A stretch of 64,000 nt of DNA from CAVWZH01 sp963765285 (GTDB taxonomy: Bacteria; Acidobacteriota; Terriglobia; Terriglobales; Acidobacteriaceae). The position numbers and the translations under genes are program-made. Position 1 is the first letter of the stretch; the number at the start of each line of letters is the position of its first letter. The stretch lies in the NCBI GenBank assembly GCA_963765285.1, contig CAVXVR010000003.1:682001-746000 (forward strand), in the 5' to 3' direction. The notes below the pieces were generated by a model that was given only the letters and a program-made list of their open reading frames with translations, ran no database searches and had not been told where the DNA came from. Of this stretch, positions 25,169 through 34,735 are shown piece after piece.

Positions 25169-27130
25169 TCATTGCGCCGGTTTATGCTGCAGCTCTTCTG
25201 CCCGTGTCCGTTCGGCCAGAGCCGCCGGAGCGTTTCCCACTTGATCGTAAGCATCCGCCAGAAAAGCATGCGCTTCGAAGTTTCCTGGGCCCGATGCGAC
25301 CGCCTGCTTCAGGTAAGGAACGGCCTCGTCGGCCTGCTTTTGCAGGGTCAGAATCCGGCCAAGCAGCAAATTGGCATTGAAATGCTCGGGGCTCGCTTGC
25401 AGAACCTTGTGCAAGAGATCCACTGCTTCCGGCACGCGCTGAATGCGCGCATAGACCGAGGCGAGAGAGTACTGCGCATCCGGCCACTTCGGCCGCTTCT
25501 CGACCACAAACTCAAAGAAAGGCGCTGAGTCCTTCCATTCTCCGTTCTGGTAAAGGGCCAGCCCTAACTCGTAGCGGGCTTGAACGGAGTCCGGCAGCAG
25601 GTCCACCGCTTTGCGTAAAGCCGCAATCGCTTGGGGATACTGCTTTGTACGGGCCAGCGCGATGCCCAGTTGCACCTGCGCGGCCGTGATAGCAGGACTG
25701 TCGTCCAAGACGTGCTGCAGAAGCGGGATCGCCTCGGTATAGCGGCCGTCCTCGACCGCCAACATACCCTCGTGCAGGACATTCGCGATTTCGATCTTGT
25801 CCTTGGGATCGGCCCCCTGCAAGGGATCGGGCGAGCGGCCCGCGGTGCTCGATCCTACATACCCCAGGGCCGCCAGATTTTCTGCTTGCTCGGAGCTGGG
25901 CGAGGCCTCCGCCGGTTTGTCATGGTAGCTCGCAGTTTTTTCGCGAAACTCGTCCAGTTGCGACTGCAGAGTGTCGCTGACCGCTGGGGAGGTCGCCGCC
26001 AGGTTGTGCTCCGCGCTCTTATCTTGAGTTTCGTCGTACAGCTCGCGCCTGGGTGCGCGGATGAAGAGATATTTTCCAGTCCGCATGGAACGTAATGCGC
26101 TCCAACCAAAAGCGCGATGCGGATACTCGGTTTCGGCATATGCAGGCAGGTCGTCAGACTTCTTCAAGCTGGACTTCATCAACGGCACAAGCGATTCGCC
26201 TTGAAAGGTCGGCGGCAAGGGCAGGCTCAACATGCTCAGAAGCGTGGGCGCAACATCCACCAGCCGCACTTGCGAGGCCACACGATGGCCGGCCAGCAAT
26301 TCGCCCGGCAACTTAAAGAGCAGCGGCACGCGAATGGTTTCATCGTAGAGAAAAATGCCGTGCATACTCTCGCCGTGCGCACCCAGCGATTCCCCGTGGT
26401 CCGACATCACCGCTATCAGAGCGCGGTCATAAAGGCCGCGCTGCCGCAGGTATTGAAACAGCTTGCCGAGCGAGGCATCGGCGTAGGCGACTTCGCCATC
26501 GTAGAGATCCTTGAAACGCTTGTCGTAGGGCGGCGGCGGATCGTAGGGCGCGTGCGGATCGTAGAGATGGATCCAGATAAAAAACGGTTGCGCCGTGCGG
26601 TTCTTGTTCAGCCAGGCAATGGCATGAGCAACCACGACACCGCCGCGCCGCTCGATCGTTTCGTAGCGGTCTTCGTCTGGGCTTCGCTTGGCATGAAAGC
26701 CGGCATCGAAGAAATCAAAGCCGCGGTCGAAGCCGGGCGCCATGTTGGCCTTGGGATCAAGAATCAGCGAGCCGATAAAAGCGGCTGTGTGATATCCGGA
26801 CTTTTGCAGGATTTCCGGGACATAAGGCAGCAAGGCAGGCAGCGGATGGCCAAAATCAGTGACGGTATGAAACTGAGGATACGTGCCAGTGAAGATCGTG
26901 GCGTGGGAAACCGGGGTCAGCGGCGCCTGCGAGAATGCCCGCTCAAACACCACACCCTGGCGCGCCAAGCCGTCGAGATTGGGAGTGACTCCACGCTTCG
27001 AGCCGAGAAAACCCATGCGGTCGGCGCGCGTGGTGTCGACCGTAATCAGAATGATGTTGGGAGCTTCCGCTCGAGAAAAAGCGCTAGCGCCGAGAACCAG
27101 GAGGAGAAGCGAGAACCAGAAACGCCACAT
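25169..27130 (-). CDS. Sulfatase-like hydrolase with C-terminal TPR repeats
   Basis: From ATG 27130 (MWRFWFSLLLLVLGASAF, a signal peptide or anchor) the protein has about 653 residues; the longer frame to 27307 would enter the upstream gene. Residues about 25-440 are an alkaline-phosphatase/sulfatase superfamily domain (PNIILITVDTTRADRMG, SDHGESLGAHGE). The nucleophile position reads LTPVSHATIFTG, with Thr72 in place of the Cys/Ser needed for formylglycine, so it is more likely a phosphodiesterase or transferase than a classical sulfatase. Residues about 480-650 are at least five TPR units. It lies 59 bases downstream of TonB receptor copy 2, probably in one operon. Confidence 0.88.
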   Translation of the reverse strand: MWRFWFSLLLLVLGASAFSRAEAPNIILITVDTTRADRMGFLGSKRGVTPNLDGLARQGVVFERAFSQAPLTPVSHATIFTGTYPQFHTVTDFGHPLPALLPYVPEILQKSGYHTAAFIGSLILDPKANMAPGFDRGFDFFDAGFHAKRSPDEDRYETIERRGGVVVAHAIAWLNKNRTAQPFFIWIHLYDPHAPYDPPPPYDKRFKDLYDGEVAYADASLGKLFQYLRQRGLYDRALIAVMSDHGESLGAHGESMHGIFLYDETIRVPLLFKLPGELLAGHRVASQVRLVDVAPTLLSMLSLPLPPTFQGESLVPLMKSSLKKSDDLPAYAETEYPHRAFGWSALRSMRTGKYLFIRAPRRELYDETQDKSAEHNLAATSPAVSDTLQSQLDEFREKTASYHDKPAEASPSSEQAENLAALGYVGSSTAGRSPDPLQGADPKDKIEIANVLHEGMLAVEDGRYTEAIPLLQHVLDDSPAITAAQVQLGIALARTKQYPQAIAALRKAVDLLPDSVQARYELGLALYQNGEWKDSAPFFEFVVEKRPKWPDAQYSLASVYARIQRVPEAVDLLHKVLQASPEHFNANLLLGRILTLQKQADEAVPYLKQAVASGPGNFEAHAFLADAYDQVGNAPAALAERTRAEELQHKPAQ

Positions 27131-27189
27131 AAAGAACAAAAGGGAGTTTACCAAAGGTAAACTCCCAGAAGCGATTCGCCCGGCCTGAG

Positions 27190-30100
27190 TTAGAACTTCA
27201 CTTCTATTCCGAAATTCATGTTGCGCGCCGCGCCTCCGCCCAAGACCGGGTTCAAGGCGTTGCCTACATCGGGGGTGTCGGTGGACGTACCAAAGCCGCC
27301 GGCACATGTACCCGGGATGGCGTGGCTGTTGGCGTTGAGACTGCAGGTTGTTATCTTTCCCGTCCCCGTCGCGAACATGCTGTGATTCAGGACGTTAAAC
27401 ACTTCCCACTTGAACATCACCGTGTAGCGCTCACTGAATTTGAAGCTCTTAAAGACTGACATATCGAGTTGGGAAATACCGGGCGCCCGTAGACTGTTGC
27501 GGCCCGCAGTCCCGACCGTCCCTGGGTCAGGCAAGGAGAAACCAGCCACGTTGAACAATCGGTTCGGGTTCCGCAGATCATAGTCCAGAGGAGTACCGTC
27601 ATAGTTGGCGTAGGTGGTGGCTAAACCCTGGCCCGACGGATCCCCTCTGACATAAGCTGTAAGGGGCCGCCCTTTCTGGGCGCGAAAGATCGAATTGAGC
27701 TGCCAGCCATCGCCCACGAGCTTGGGCAGGCTGTAGAGCCTGGGCACTGCGTAAACGGCCGTAAAATTCGCGTTCCAGGGAGTGTCAAAGTCCGAGGGCG
27801 CATAGTTCTTGGCGACGCTGTAGGGATTTTGGTACTCCGACAAAAAGTCATAGCCCCGGTTCGCCGAACCCGTATCGAGAGCTCTAGACCATACGAAGTT
27901 GGCCTGCCCGGTAAGCCCGTGAAGGTCCCGAACCTTCATAGAGGTCTGCAGGCTGTTGTAGTTCGAATAGCCGTCATTGTTGAGTTGCAAGACATGGTTA
28001 TACAGTGGCGCCCCGGTCGAGTCGTGAAAGAGGGCGGTCAAGGGCTGCCGGTCCGGAGTACAGGCATCGGGGCTGATGGGGCAGGCATTGAGGTCACGCC
28101 AGTTGACCAGATCCCTCCCGGCGGTGCCCACGTAGGCGATGCTGATGGAAAGGTTGTGTCTCAGTTCTTCCTCGAGGGTCAGATTGTACGCATGATTCAT
28201 CGGGGTCTGGAAATTGCGCACGACCTGTACCACGCTGGGCGTCAGCGCTGTTTGATCGCCATATATATTCACACCGGGCGCCAGACAAACGAAAAAATTG
28301 CACAAATCGTTGGGTTGAGTCCCACCGTTAAAGATGGTCTTGTTGGAATCGGGGGTGTTCTCAAAAACGCTGACCGCGGAGTTGCCCTCAGGCACTTGGG
28401 TGAAGAAACCGGATTTGGCTCCGCTCCAGGCAGTGATAAACGTTTGCGGGGCGTGCAGTGTGGAAAAAATAGGCAAGTCGTAGTTTAGCGAATAGCCGCC
28501 TCGCAGTACGACCTTGCCATTCTTATAGAGATCCCAGGCAAAGCCGACCCTGGGGCCGAAGTTGTTCTTGTCCTTCTTGTAGAGTGGCTGCTGCGATAGA
28601 GTTACGAACCCGACGTTGGGCCCACTCGTAGCGGCCTTGGGATCATCCGGCAGGAAGTTGGAACCCTGGTCCTGAGCTTCGCCGAGTGCGCTCGCGATGT
28701 CCCACCGGACGCCCAATTCCAGGGTGAAGCTGGGTTTCACTTTCCAGCTATCCTGGACGTACAGACCCAGTGCCTTCTGGGAAATTCGGCGATCCGTAAC
28801 CCCGAACACTCTGCTGCTGCCGTCGGTCAACCCCAACAGTAGTTCGTTCAGAGCGGCCACGTGGTTACTCTGGCCCACACTGGCGAAGGCGGGATTGCAG
28901 GTAGTGGCGTATGCACAGTAGTAAAAACCATACGAGTAAAACGACAAATCGGAACGCGCCCGATCCCGCCGTGACTTCGTGTAGGCATTCTGATATTGCC
29001 CGCCAAGCTTGATCGTGTGGTTGCCCTTGATCGCCGTAAAGTGTTCCTGCCAATCGTAGGTCGCATCGGGACGCGTGATGATGGGATATCCCTGAATGCC
29101 ACCCGCGAGCGAATAGCCGGAAGTGTTTCCGAAGTATCCCAGATAATAGATGACTGGAACGCCAAAGTTTTCCTTGTCGCTCGGACTCGCACCCAGCGGC
29201 CCAGTATTGAGCCCCAGAGCATTGGGATCTATGTTGTTGTTGACGCCAATGCGTTCAGAAAAGCGGGTGTATCCCAGGCGGCTCTCCAGCACTTTGGTTG
29301 GCGTGATCGTCCAGGTGTAATTGACTCCCGCAAGTTGGGCACGAACAGGAGCGACGGAGTTCCACAGGTTGGGATTCGATGCCAGCGGGCCGACAGACTG
29401 AGGGACCCCCGCTGCGGGAGGCTGGTTCTGGAGGCTATCACCAAACAGGTACTTCACTGACACACGGTTCGATTGGTTGAAGATGTAGTCAAACTTCACG
29501 TGGAAATTGTTGTTATCCAACGCGTTATTGGCGGCGACGTTTGCGATCCCCGTGGGGGATGTGGGAATGAACGAAAGCATGTTTGCGCCGATGGAGTTGA
29601 TGGTCCCGTCGTCGGCGGTTCCATAAATCTGATCGCTACCCGGGCCAGGAATATTATTCAAACAAATCGGATTGCCGGAGCCGTCGAATGGTCCCTCGCC
29701 AGAGGTGTTCGGATTCACCGCGGTCGTAACGCATTGCTTGGCGTCAAAAATTTCTGCCGGTGTTGGCAAAGTGACCTGGGAGGGCACTACGCTCTTCAGG
29801 TGGAAGCCCTGGTAAGACAGGTAGACGAAAGCTTTGTCCTTCTTGATAGGAAACCCGCCGGATGCGCCAAACTGGTTTAGGCGAAAGGGGTTGACCTGGG
29901 GGGAAAAATAATTCCTGGCGTCGAAAACGTCGGTGTGGCGATCCCAAAAAGCGCTGCCGTGAAGCTGATTGGTGCCGCTCTTCAGTCCGATGTTGATGAC
30001 CGACCCACCACTGATACCGAATTCAACGCTCGGGTTCGACTCCACGTTGAATTCGGAGATTCCGTCCAGCGGAATCAAAGCCGATGCCGTGCCCGTAATG

Positions 30101-30729
30101 GCCGCCTGGCCAAACGAGGCTTCCCCATAATAACGATCATTGTTGGGGATGCCGTCAACCGCGAAGTTATTCGATGTGGCGCGCTGCCCGTTAATGTTAA
30201 GGCTGCCGTAGCCACCGCCCGGGGTGCGTTGCACACCGGGTATTCCGTCGAGAAGGTTATTGAAGTCGCGGCCGCTGTTGGGGAGATCCGCGACCTGCTG
30301 CGACTGGAAAATTGTGCTGAGCCGATCCTCCGTGGTTTCGACCAGCGGAGCCACGCCTTCCACTTGAACCGTCTCGTTCACCTGACCGGGCTCCAGCTTA
30401 AAGTCGGACAAGGTTACGGCTGCGATGGCCACTTCTGCCTCGCGCGTGGCTGACTTGAATCCCTCCAGCATAACCGTGACTTTGTACTTGCCGGGAGGCA
30501 GTTCGACGATGCGATAGAAACCGGCGTCCGAACTGGTGGCAGACCGTGTCTCGCCGGTGTCCCGGTTGGTCGCGGTGATTTTGGCGTCTTTGATGACGGC
30601 GCCTGTACTGTCAGTCACCGTGCCCGTAATGTCGCCGGTAATTTTTTGGGCAGAACCTGGGACGGCGAAGAACAGAGATGCCAGCAGAAACAGAAGAAGT
30701 GCCGCACGCACAACCCGGTTCCCTTCCAT
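27190..30729 (-). CDS. Oar-like TonB-dependent outer-membrane receptor (copy 2)
   Basis: ATG 30729 follows GGGGGGACC and begins a signal peptide (VVRAALLLFLLASLFFAVPGSAQ in part). Then come a carboxypeptidase-regulatory-like domain (ITGTVTDSTGAVIKDAKIT), a plug with FNNLLDGIPGVQRTPGG, and a beta-barrel ending NFGIEVKF, about 1179 residues in all. It is only distantly similar to copy 1, so it is not a recent duplicate. It is transcribed toward the sulfatase-like/TPR gene. Joint function in taking up and trimming a phosphorylated or sulfated polymer is possible but unproven. Confidence 0.93.
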   Translation of the reverse strand: MEGNRVVRAALLLFLLASLFFAVPGSAQKITGDITGTVTDSTGAVIKDAKITATNRDTGETRSATSSDAGFYRIVELPPGKYKVTVMLEGFKSATREAEVAIAAVTLSDFKLEPGQVNETVQVEGVAPLVETTEDRLSTIFQSQQVADLPNSGRDFNNLLDGIPGVQRTPGGGYGSLNINGQRATSNNFAVDGIPNNDRYYGEASFGQAAITGTASALIPLDGISEFNVESNPSVEFGISGGSVINIGLKSGTNQLHGSAFWDRHTDVFDARNYFSPQVNPFRLNQFGASGGFPIKKDKAFVYLSYQGFHLKSVVPSQVTLPTPAEIFDAKQCVTTAVNPNTSGEGPFDGSGNPICLNNIPGPGSDQIYGTADDGTINSIGANMLSFIPTSPTGIANVAANNALDNNNFHVKFDYIFNQSNRVSVKYLFGDSLQNQPPAAGVPQSVGPLASNPNLWNSVAPVRAQLAGVNYTWTITPTKVLESRLGYTRFSERIGVNNNIDPNALGLNTGPLGASPSDKENFGVPVIYYLGYFGNTSGYSLAGGIQGYPIITRPDATYDWQEHFTAIKGNHTIKLGGQYQNAYTKSRRDRARSDLSFYSYGFYYCAYATTCNPAFASVGQSNHVAALNELLLGLTDGSSRVFGVTDRRISQKALGLYVQDSWKVKPSFTLELGVRWDIASALGEAQDQGSNFLPDDPKAATSGPNVGFVTLSQQPLYKKDKNNFGPRVGFAWDLYKNGKVVLRGGYSLNYDLPIFSTLHAPQTFITAWSGAKSGFFTQVPEGNSAVSVFENTPDSNKTIFNGGTQPNDLCNFFVCLAPGVNIYGDQTALTPSVVQVVRNFQTPMNHAYNLTLEEELRHNLSISIAYVGTAGRDLVNWRDLNACPISPDACTPDRQPLTALFHDSTGAPLYNHVLQLNNDGYSNYNSLQTSMKVRDLHGLTGQANFVWSRALDTGSANRGYDFLSEYQNPYSVAKNYAPSDFDTPWNANFTAVYAVPRLYSLPKLVGDGWQLNSIFRAQKGRPLTAYVRGDPSGQGLATTYANYDGTPLDYDLRNPNRLFNVAGFSLPDPGTVGTAGRNSLRAPGISQLDMSVFKSFKFSERYTVMFKWEVFNVLNHSMFATGTGKITTCSLNANSHAIPGTCAGGFGTSTDTPDVGNALNPVLGGGAARNMNFGIEVKF

Positions 30730-30895
30730 GGTCCCCCCACGTTCCACGCCGTAATGGAAAGAGCTGCAGTTGCGCGAAAGTTTATGCGGCTTCGTCGGCA
30801 ACTATCAAGGGAAAAAAACGAATGTGTCCAATCTGACTCACGGTCAGTCGCGTTAAGCGCACATAACACCAGAACGGTGGTTCCGTGGGAAGAAT

Positions 30896-31111
30896 TTAGC
30901 TCAGCGGAGAATCGCTCATGCGGAAACGCGTGCGCACATGTTCGGAGAGTAAAACGATCGCGCTGCGGTTCGCCACCGGATCAGATTTGGCCAAATACTT
31001 CATGGCCTCGACCAGAAGCCGTTGGCCGTCTACGTAGCGCGGATCGGTGGTGCGTTCGCGCCGCTTGCGGTCCATCTTGGGGGGAACCGGGATCGTGAAG
31101 ACCTTGGCCAT
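30896..31111 (-). CDS. Small basic protein of unknown function
   Basis: A 71-residue frame from ATG 31111 reads MAKVFTIPVPPKMDRKRRER, followed by an alpha-helical, Arg/Lys-rich region. It can be extended to 31195, but the earlier part looks non-coding. No family is recognised. It could be a small conserved protein or a chance frame. It lies between the LolA-like gene and a TonB receptor on the same strand. Confidence 0.4.
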   Translation of the reverse strand: MAKVFTIPVPPKMDRKRRERTTDPRYVDGQRLLVEAMKYLAKSDPVANRSAIVLLSEHVRTRFRMSDSPLS

Positions 31112-31280
31112 GAAAACCGGAGCTAGACCTCGTGGATTCCTAAATCCTTGTGCTTTGAGGTTACGCCCATGCAGTATAACCCGCGCCTGCGGCATTTTCA
31201 GCCTTAATCTTATTTCGGGAATGGCCTAGTCTTGCCGGCCTTCTTTCAGCGAACCCTGCGTGCGCAGAGTTACAGAATGG

Positions 31281-32048
31281 TTAACCCTGGGGCGACACGA
31301 ACTTGGTCTTTCCCGTGGTCTTCAGCTTGAAGACGTTATCCGGAATTTTCTGGTTGATCTGAATGTCAGAATATTTGGCCAGCCGATAATCCCCTGAAGG
31401 CTCAAACAGTTGCTGTTGCAGCGAGACACCTTTCTGCGGATCGATCCAGAGGAGGATGTGGGCAATGCTGTTGCGCACATTTTGGGCTTTTGGGGTGAGA
31501 TCGAGTTTGGCGGTTTCGACTCCGTTGACGGTTTCGGTTCCGAGATATTTCACGTCAAACGACTTCAGCATGTCGTGTCCGCCGCCGCCGAAGCCCAGCA
31601 CCATGAAGCTTTCCACCGTATCGCGATTCTTGCCTGGATCGTAAACCGTTACCTGATCGATGCGCGGCTGGTAGATTTGGATCTTGCCGTCAGACACAAG
31701 AACGTATTTGGAATCGGGCTCGGTGATATCCGCCACCATCTGCGTGTCTTTGCCGTTCTTCCGGTAGTAGACGTTGCCTTTTTGGGAGTCGGTTTCATTC
31801 ACTACCTTCTGGTATTGGTCCCAGACAAAGCTGGCTTCGGTGCTGCGGAAGCTGGCGGCGGTTTTGTCCATTTGATCGAGCAAATGCTCAAGCGCAGAGT
31901 CCGCACCTTGGGGCCACGCGAAGCAAGAAACGAACAAGGGGATAGACAGCAGGGCGAGGCGGAATCGCCAGGGGTTCGCCGTCCGGCTACTTCTTGACCC
32001 AGACCTTGTACGACAGGATGTGCCCCGATTTGTCACGCACCGTCTCAT
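31281..32048 (-). CDS. LolA-like periplasmic lipoprotein carrier
   Basis: The product has a signal sequence (RLALLSIPLFVSCFAWPQG) followed by a LolA/LolB-type fold: DQMDKTAASFRSTEASFVWDQ, repeated beta strands (QMVADITEPDSKYVLVSDGK) and a C-terminal NVFKLKTTGKTKF. LolA carries lipoproteins across the periplasm; many Acidobacteriota have divergent copies of this kind. The start is uncertain: ATG 32048 and GTG 32036 both overlap the end of the upstream gene by 50-60 bases, and no good start lies after that gene's stop. Translational coupling with the upstream membrane protein is likely. Confidence 0.78.
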   Translation of the reverse strand: MRRCVTNRGTSCRTRSGSRSSRTANPWRFRLALLSIPLFVSCFAWPQGADSALEHLLDQMDKTAASFRSTEASFVWDQYQKVVNETDSQKGNVYYRKNGKDTQMVADITEPDSKYVLVSDGKIQIYQPRIDQVTVYDPGKNRDTVESFMVLGFGGGGHDMLKSFDVKYLGTETVNGVETAKLDLTPKAQNVRNSIAHILLWIDPQKGVSLQQQLFEPSGDYRLAKYSDIQINQKIPDNVFKLKTTGKTKFVSPQG

Positions 32049-32358
32049 ACTTGGAAATGCTGACTTCGCCTGAAATAGGCTCGATGATGCTTAGGAGTTC
32101 GGTTCGCAAAGAAGCGTCGTCCTTGCCCTGCACTGCCCGTGCCTCCACCTGGTAAACAAAACCGCCCTGCCCGTCGGGAACCACCACTACGCCTGTCTGA
32201 TGCGGATTACGTTCAACCGGTTTGTCCTTAAAATTAATCAGGCGTGGGGAAAGAAAGATGAACAACAGAATCAACGTGACCATCACGTCGTACTGGAGCG
32301 TGCCGCGCTCGTGCGACCAGAGAATGTAGCCGCGGATTGTTTGCCAGATCCTGTTCAT
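31987..32358 (-). CDS. Small membrane-anchored protein of unknown function
   Basis: From ATG 32358 (MNRIWQTIRGYILWSHERGT) it encodes 123 residues with one transmembrane helix (YDVMVTLILLFIFLSPRLIN) and a soluble domain rich in short beta strands (TGVVVVPDGQGGFVYQVEA). The frame is open to 32409. The layout recalls ExbD/TolR-like proteins but no family can be assigned. It lies between serS and the LolA-like gene, overlapping the latter, so it probably functions in the envelope. Confidence 0.72.
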   Translation of the reverse strand: MNRIWQTIRGYILWSHERGTLQYDVMVTLILLFIFLSPRLINFKDKPVERNPHQTGVVVVPDGQGGFVYQVEARAVQGKDDASLRTELLSIIEPISGEVSISKYETVRDKSGHILSYKVWVKK

Positions 32359-32474
32359 CGGCGCTGGAGATGCGCCCGCAACCGCCGGATGGATCGCCGT
32401 CCTGTCCAAGTCTAGTGTTGCCCCCTTCTTCTTGCAAACGGCTGTCGGTCTCCCGACATCGCCGGCCGAACCGG

Positions 32475-33767
32475 TCAGAACTTCTTAGGTGTGATGCGGT
32501 CCGTGCCCATGAACGGCCGCAGCGCTTCCGGAATCAGCACACTGCCGTCGGCTTGCTGGTAGTTTTCTACGATGGCCACCCAGGTGCGTCCGACAGCTAG
32601 GCCGCTGCCATTCAATGTGTGCACCAGTTCAGTCTTGTTCTTGCCCTCGGGCCGAAAGCGTATATTCGCCCGCCGCGCCTGAAAGGCTTCAAAATTCGAG
32701 CACGAGGAGATTTCGCGGAACAACTGTTGCCCCGGCAGCCAGACTTCGATGTCGTAAGTCTTGGCTGAAGAGAATCCCATGTCAGCCGTGCACAGCGCCA
32801 TCACCCGATAATGCAGTCCCAGCTTCTGCAAAACTTCTTCGGCGTCGTGCGTCAGCTTTTCCAGTTGCTCGTAGGATTCTTCCGGACGCGCGAATTTCAC
32901 CAGCTCCACTTTCTGGAACTGGTGCTGCCGAATGATGCCGCGCACATCCTTGCCATAGGAACCGGCCTCGCTGCGGAAGCAGGAGGTGTACGCGGTCAGC
33001 GAGATCGGAAGCCGTGTGGCATCGAGAATCTCATCCCGGTACAGATTGGTGACGGGGACTTCGGCGGTGGGCACGAGCCACAGATCCTTTTCTCCGTGCG
33101 GCACGCGAAACGAGTCAGCAGCAAATTTGGGGAGCTGGCCCGTGCCGTACATGGATTCGGAGTTCACCAGATACGGCGGCAAGACCTCCGTGTAGCCGTG
33201 CTCCCGCGTGTGCAGGTCGAGCATAAAGTTCGCGAGCGCCCGTTCCAGCCGGGCTCCGAGATCCCAGTAGACGGCAAAGCGCGCTCCGGAAAGTTTCGCC
33301 GCCCGCTCCAGATCGAGGACTCCAAGCTGCTCGCCCAGTTCCCAATGCGGCCTGGGTGCGAAATCGAATTTGGGCGCTGCTCCCCAGCGCCGGACCTCAA
33401 CATTATCTTCCGCGCTCTTCCCCACGGGCACGCTGGAGTTCGGAATGTTTGGAATTCCGGCCAGAATCTCGTGCAGTTGGGTCTCCAGGTCGGCAGCGAT
33501 CTTCTCGCGCTCTTGAATCTGCTCGCGCGCGGCTTTGGTTTCATTGATCTGCGCGTCGGCGTTCTGTCCGGCTTTCTTGAGCTTCGCGATTTCCTCGGAC
33601 GCCCGGTTGCGCTGGGCTTTGAGAGTCTCGGCTTCCGTGATGGCCTGGCGCCGCTTGGTGTCGACTTCGCGGAAGTCCTTCAGCACGGCAGCCGGGTCCA
33701 TGCCACGCTGGCGTAGCTTTTCCTCGACCAAAGCGAGGTTGTCGCGGACAAAGTTGAGATCAAGCAT
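32475..33767 (-). CDS. serS: Seryl-tRNA synthetase
   Basis: A class II aminoacyl-tRNA synthetase of normal length (430 residues). The N-terminal coiled-coil arm (MLDLNFVRDNLALVEEKLRQ and a Glu/Lys-rich helix to about residue 105) is followed by the catalytic domain with motif 2 (FRSEAGSYGKDVRGIIRQHQ) and motif 3 (GLAVGRTWVAIVENYQ). The frame is complete, with start ATG 33767. It heads a same-strand run with two envelope genes; in Acidobacteriota this neighbourhood is probably conserved, but that is not checked. Confidence 0.97.
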   Translation of the reverse strand: MLDLNFVRDNLALVEEKLRQRGMDPAAVLKDFREVDTKRRQAITEAETLKAQRNRASEEIAKLKKAGQNADAQINETKAAREQIQEREKIAADLETQLHEILAGIPNIPNSSVPVGKSAEDNVEVRRWGAAPKFDFAPRPHWELGEQLGVLDLERAAKLSGARFAVYWDLGARLERALANFMLDLHTREHGYTEVLPPYLVNSESMYGTGQLPKFAADSFRVPHGEKDLWLVPTAEVPVTNLYRDEILDATRLPISLTAYTSCFRSEAGSYGKDVRGIIRQHQFQKVELVKFARPEESYEQLEKLTHDAEEVLQKLGLHYRVMALCTADMGFSSAKTYDIEVWLPGQQLFREISSCSNFEAFQARRANIRFRPEGKNKTELVHTLNGSGLAVGRTWVAIVENYQQADGSVLIPEALRPFMGTDRITPKKF

Positions 33768-33829
33768 GACTCACTACTGTATCGAAAAAAGTCGAGCCAT
33801 GTCGTCCGATCGTCGTCAAGCTCAGCTGA

Positions 33830-34735
33830 CTACGGTACCCTGCCCAGGTTCATCAATGGTTCAATGGCAAAGACCATGACACGCTGTCCAACGTCTTTGA
33901 GTTGCTCTGCCGTAAAATTGCGCCCGGAGAGCAGGCTGATGGCGCAGAGATCTGTCGCCTCTTGCAAATCTTCGTCACTCGTAAGCAGCCTGCGAAGGCC
34001 ATTTCCCGCGGTGGCGGCCAGTTCGTTCCAGCGAAACGGAAAGCAATGCTGTACAGCCTTTCCCCATTGCTCATGCCATTTTTCAATGTCATCGCTACGA
34101 CTTAGAGCCGCGATAGCCAGAACCCGTCCCAGGTCCTTGTTGCGCCGCTTGTAAGGGGTGCCCTCAATGAGTGCCTCAGAGAAGTCCCGGTGTGCAAGTA
34201 AATTCGTGAGAGCCATCATCTCCGGCCGGGCGCAGCGAAGGCCGTACTCGGTTGGTTCGGCCTCAAAAATGGCCAGCCCGATGAATTCAAAACTCCGCAA
34301 ACCGTAATGATCGCCCGACGACAAAGGCAGACGTGTCCATTCGTTCGCCTTATGGTTCCCGGACATGGGCTCGGTGAGGAGTTCCAGAAACCATTGGGTA
34401 GAATTTGGTGGGTAAAGTCGGACCGCCGGCAAGGCCTCGGTCGGAGTATCGAGACTTCCAGGCTTTCCGAATTCTCCCTCCGCCATGGGCTGCCAGCCCC
34501 TGGCCAGCAGTGTCTCCGCGACGATCTTCCCCGATTCGACTGCCTTAATATATGGCGACAGAACGCAATCGATATCTTTGGTACGAACTCCTAGAGTCTC
34601 GTCTCCGTGGAACAGAAGGTACGCAGCCGCAAGACTCCCTATGATGACGACATGGGGATGAACTTCAGGTGGAATTGTAAAGGCTACCTCCGCGAGCACT
34701 TTCCGTGGGGAGACCTCTTGCGCTTCGAGCTTCAT
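33830..34735 (-). CDS. AbiEii-like nucleotidyltransferase (putative toxin)
   Basis: The 301-residue protein has a DNA polymerase-beta-type nucleotidyltransferase core: VVIIGSLAAAYLL (Gly33-Ser34) and, 18 residues on, VRTKDIDCVLS with the metal-binding Asp54-x-Asp56. The C-terminal half is helical, as in AbiEii/MNT-like toxins, which transfer nucleotides to tRNA or other targets. Its ATG overlaps the stop of the upstream regulator by four bases (34732-34735), an arrangement typical of toxin-antitoxin pairs. It does not match a named subfamily by eye, and the target is unknown. It is separated from serS by 62 bases, on the same strand. Confidence 0.75.
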   Translation of the reverse strand: MKLEAQEVSPRKVLAEVAFTIPPEVHPHVVIIGSLAAAYLLFHGDETLGVRTKDIDCVLSPYIKAVESGKIVAETLLARGWQPMAEGEFGKPGSLDTPTEALPAVRLYPPNSTQWFLELLTEPMSGNHKANEWTRLPLSSGDHYGLRSFEFIGLAIFEAEPTEYGLRCARPEMMALTNLLAHRDFSEALIEGTPYKRRNKDLGRVLAIAALSRSDDIEKWHEQWGKAVQHCFPFRWNELAATAGNGLRRLLTSDEDLQEATDLCAISLLSGRNFTAEQLKDVGQRVMVFAIEPLMNLGRVP

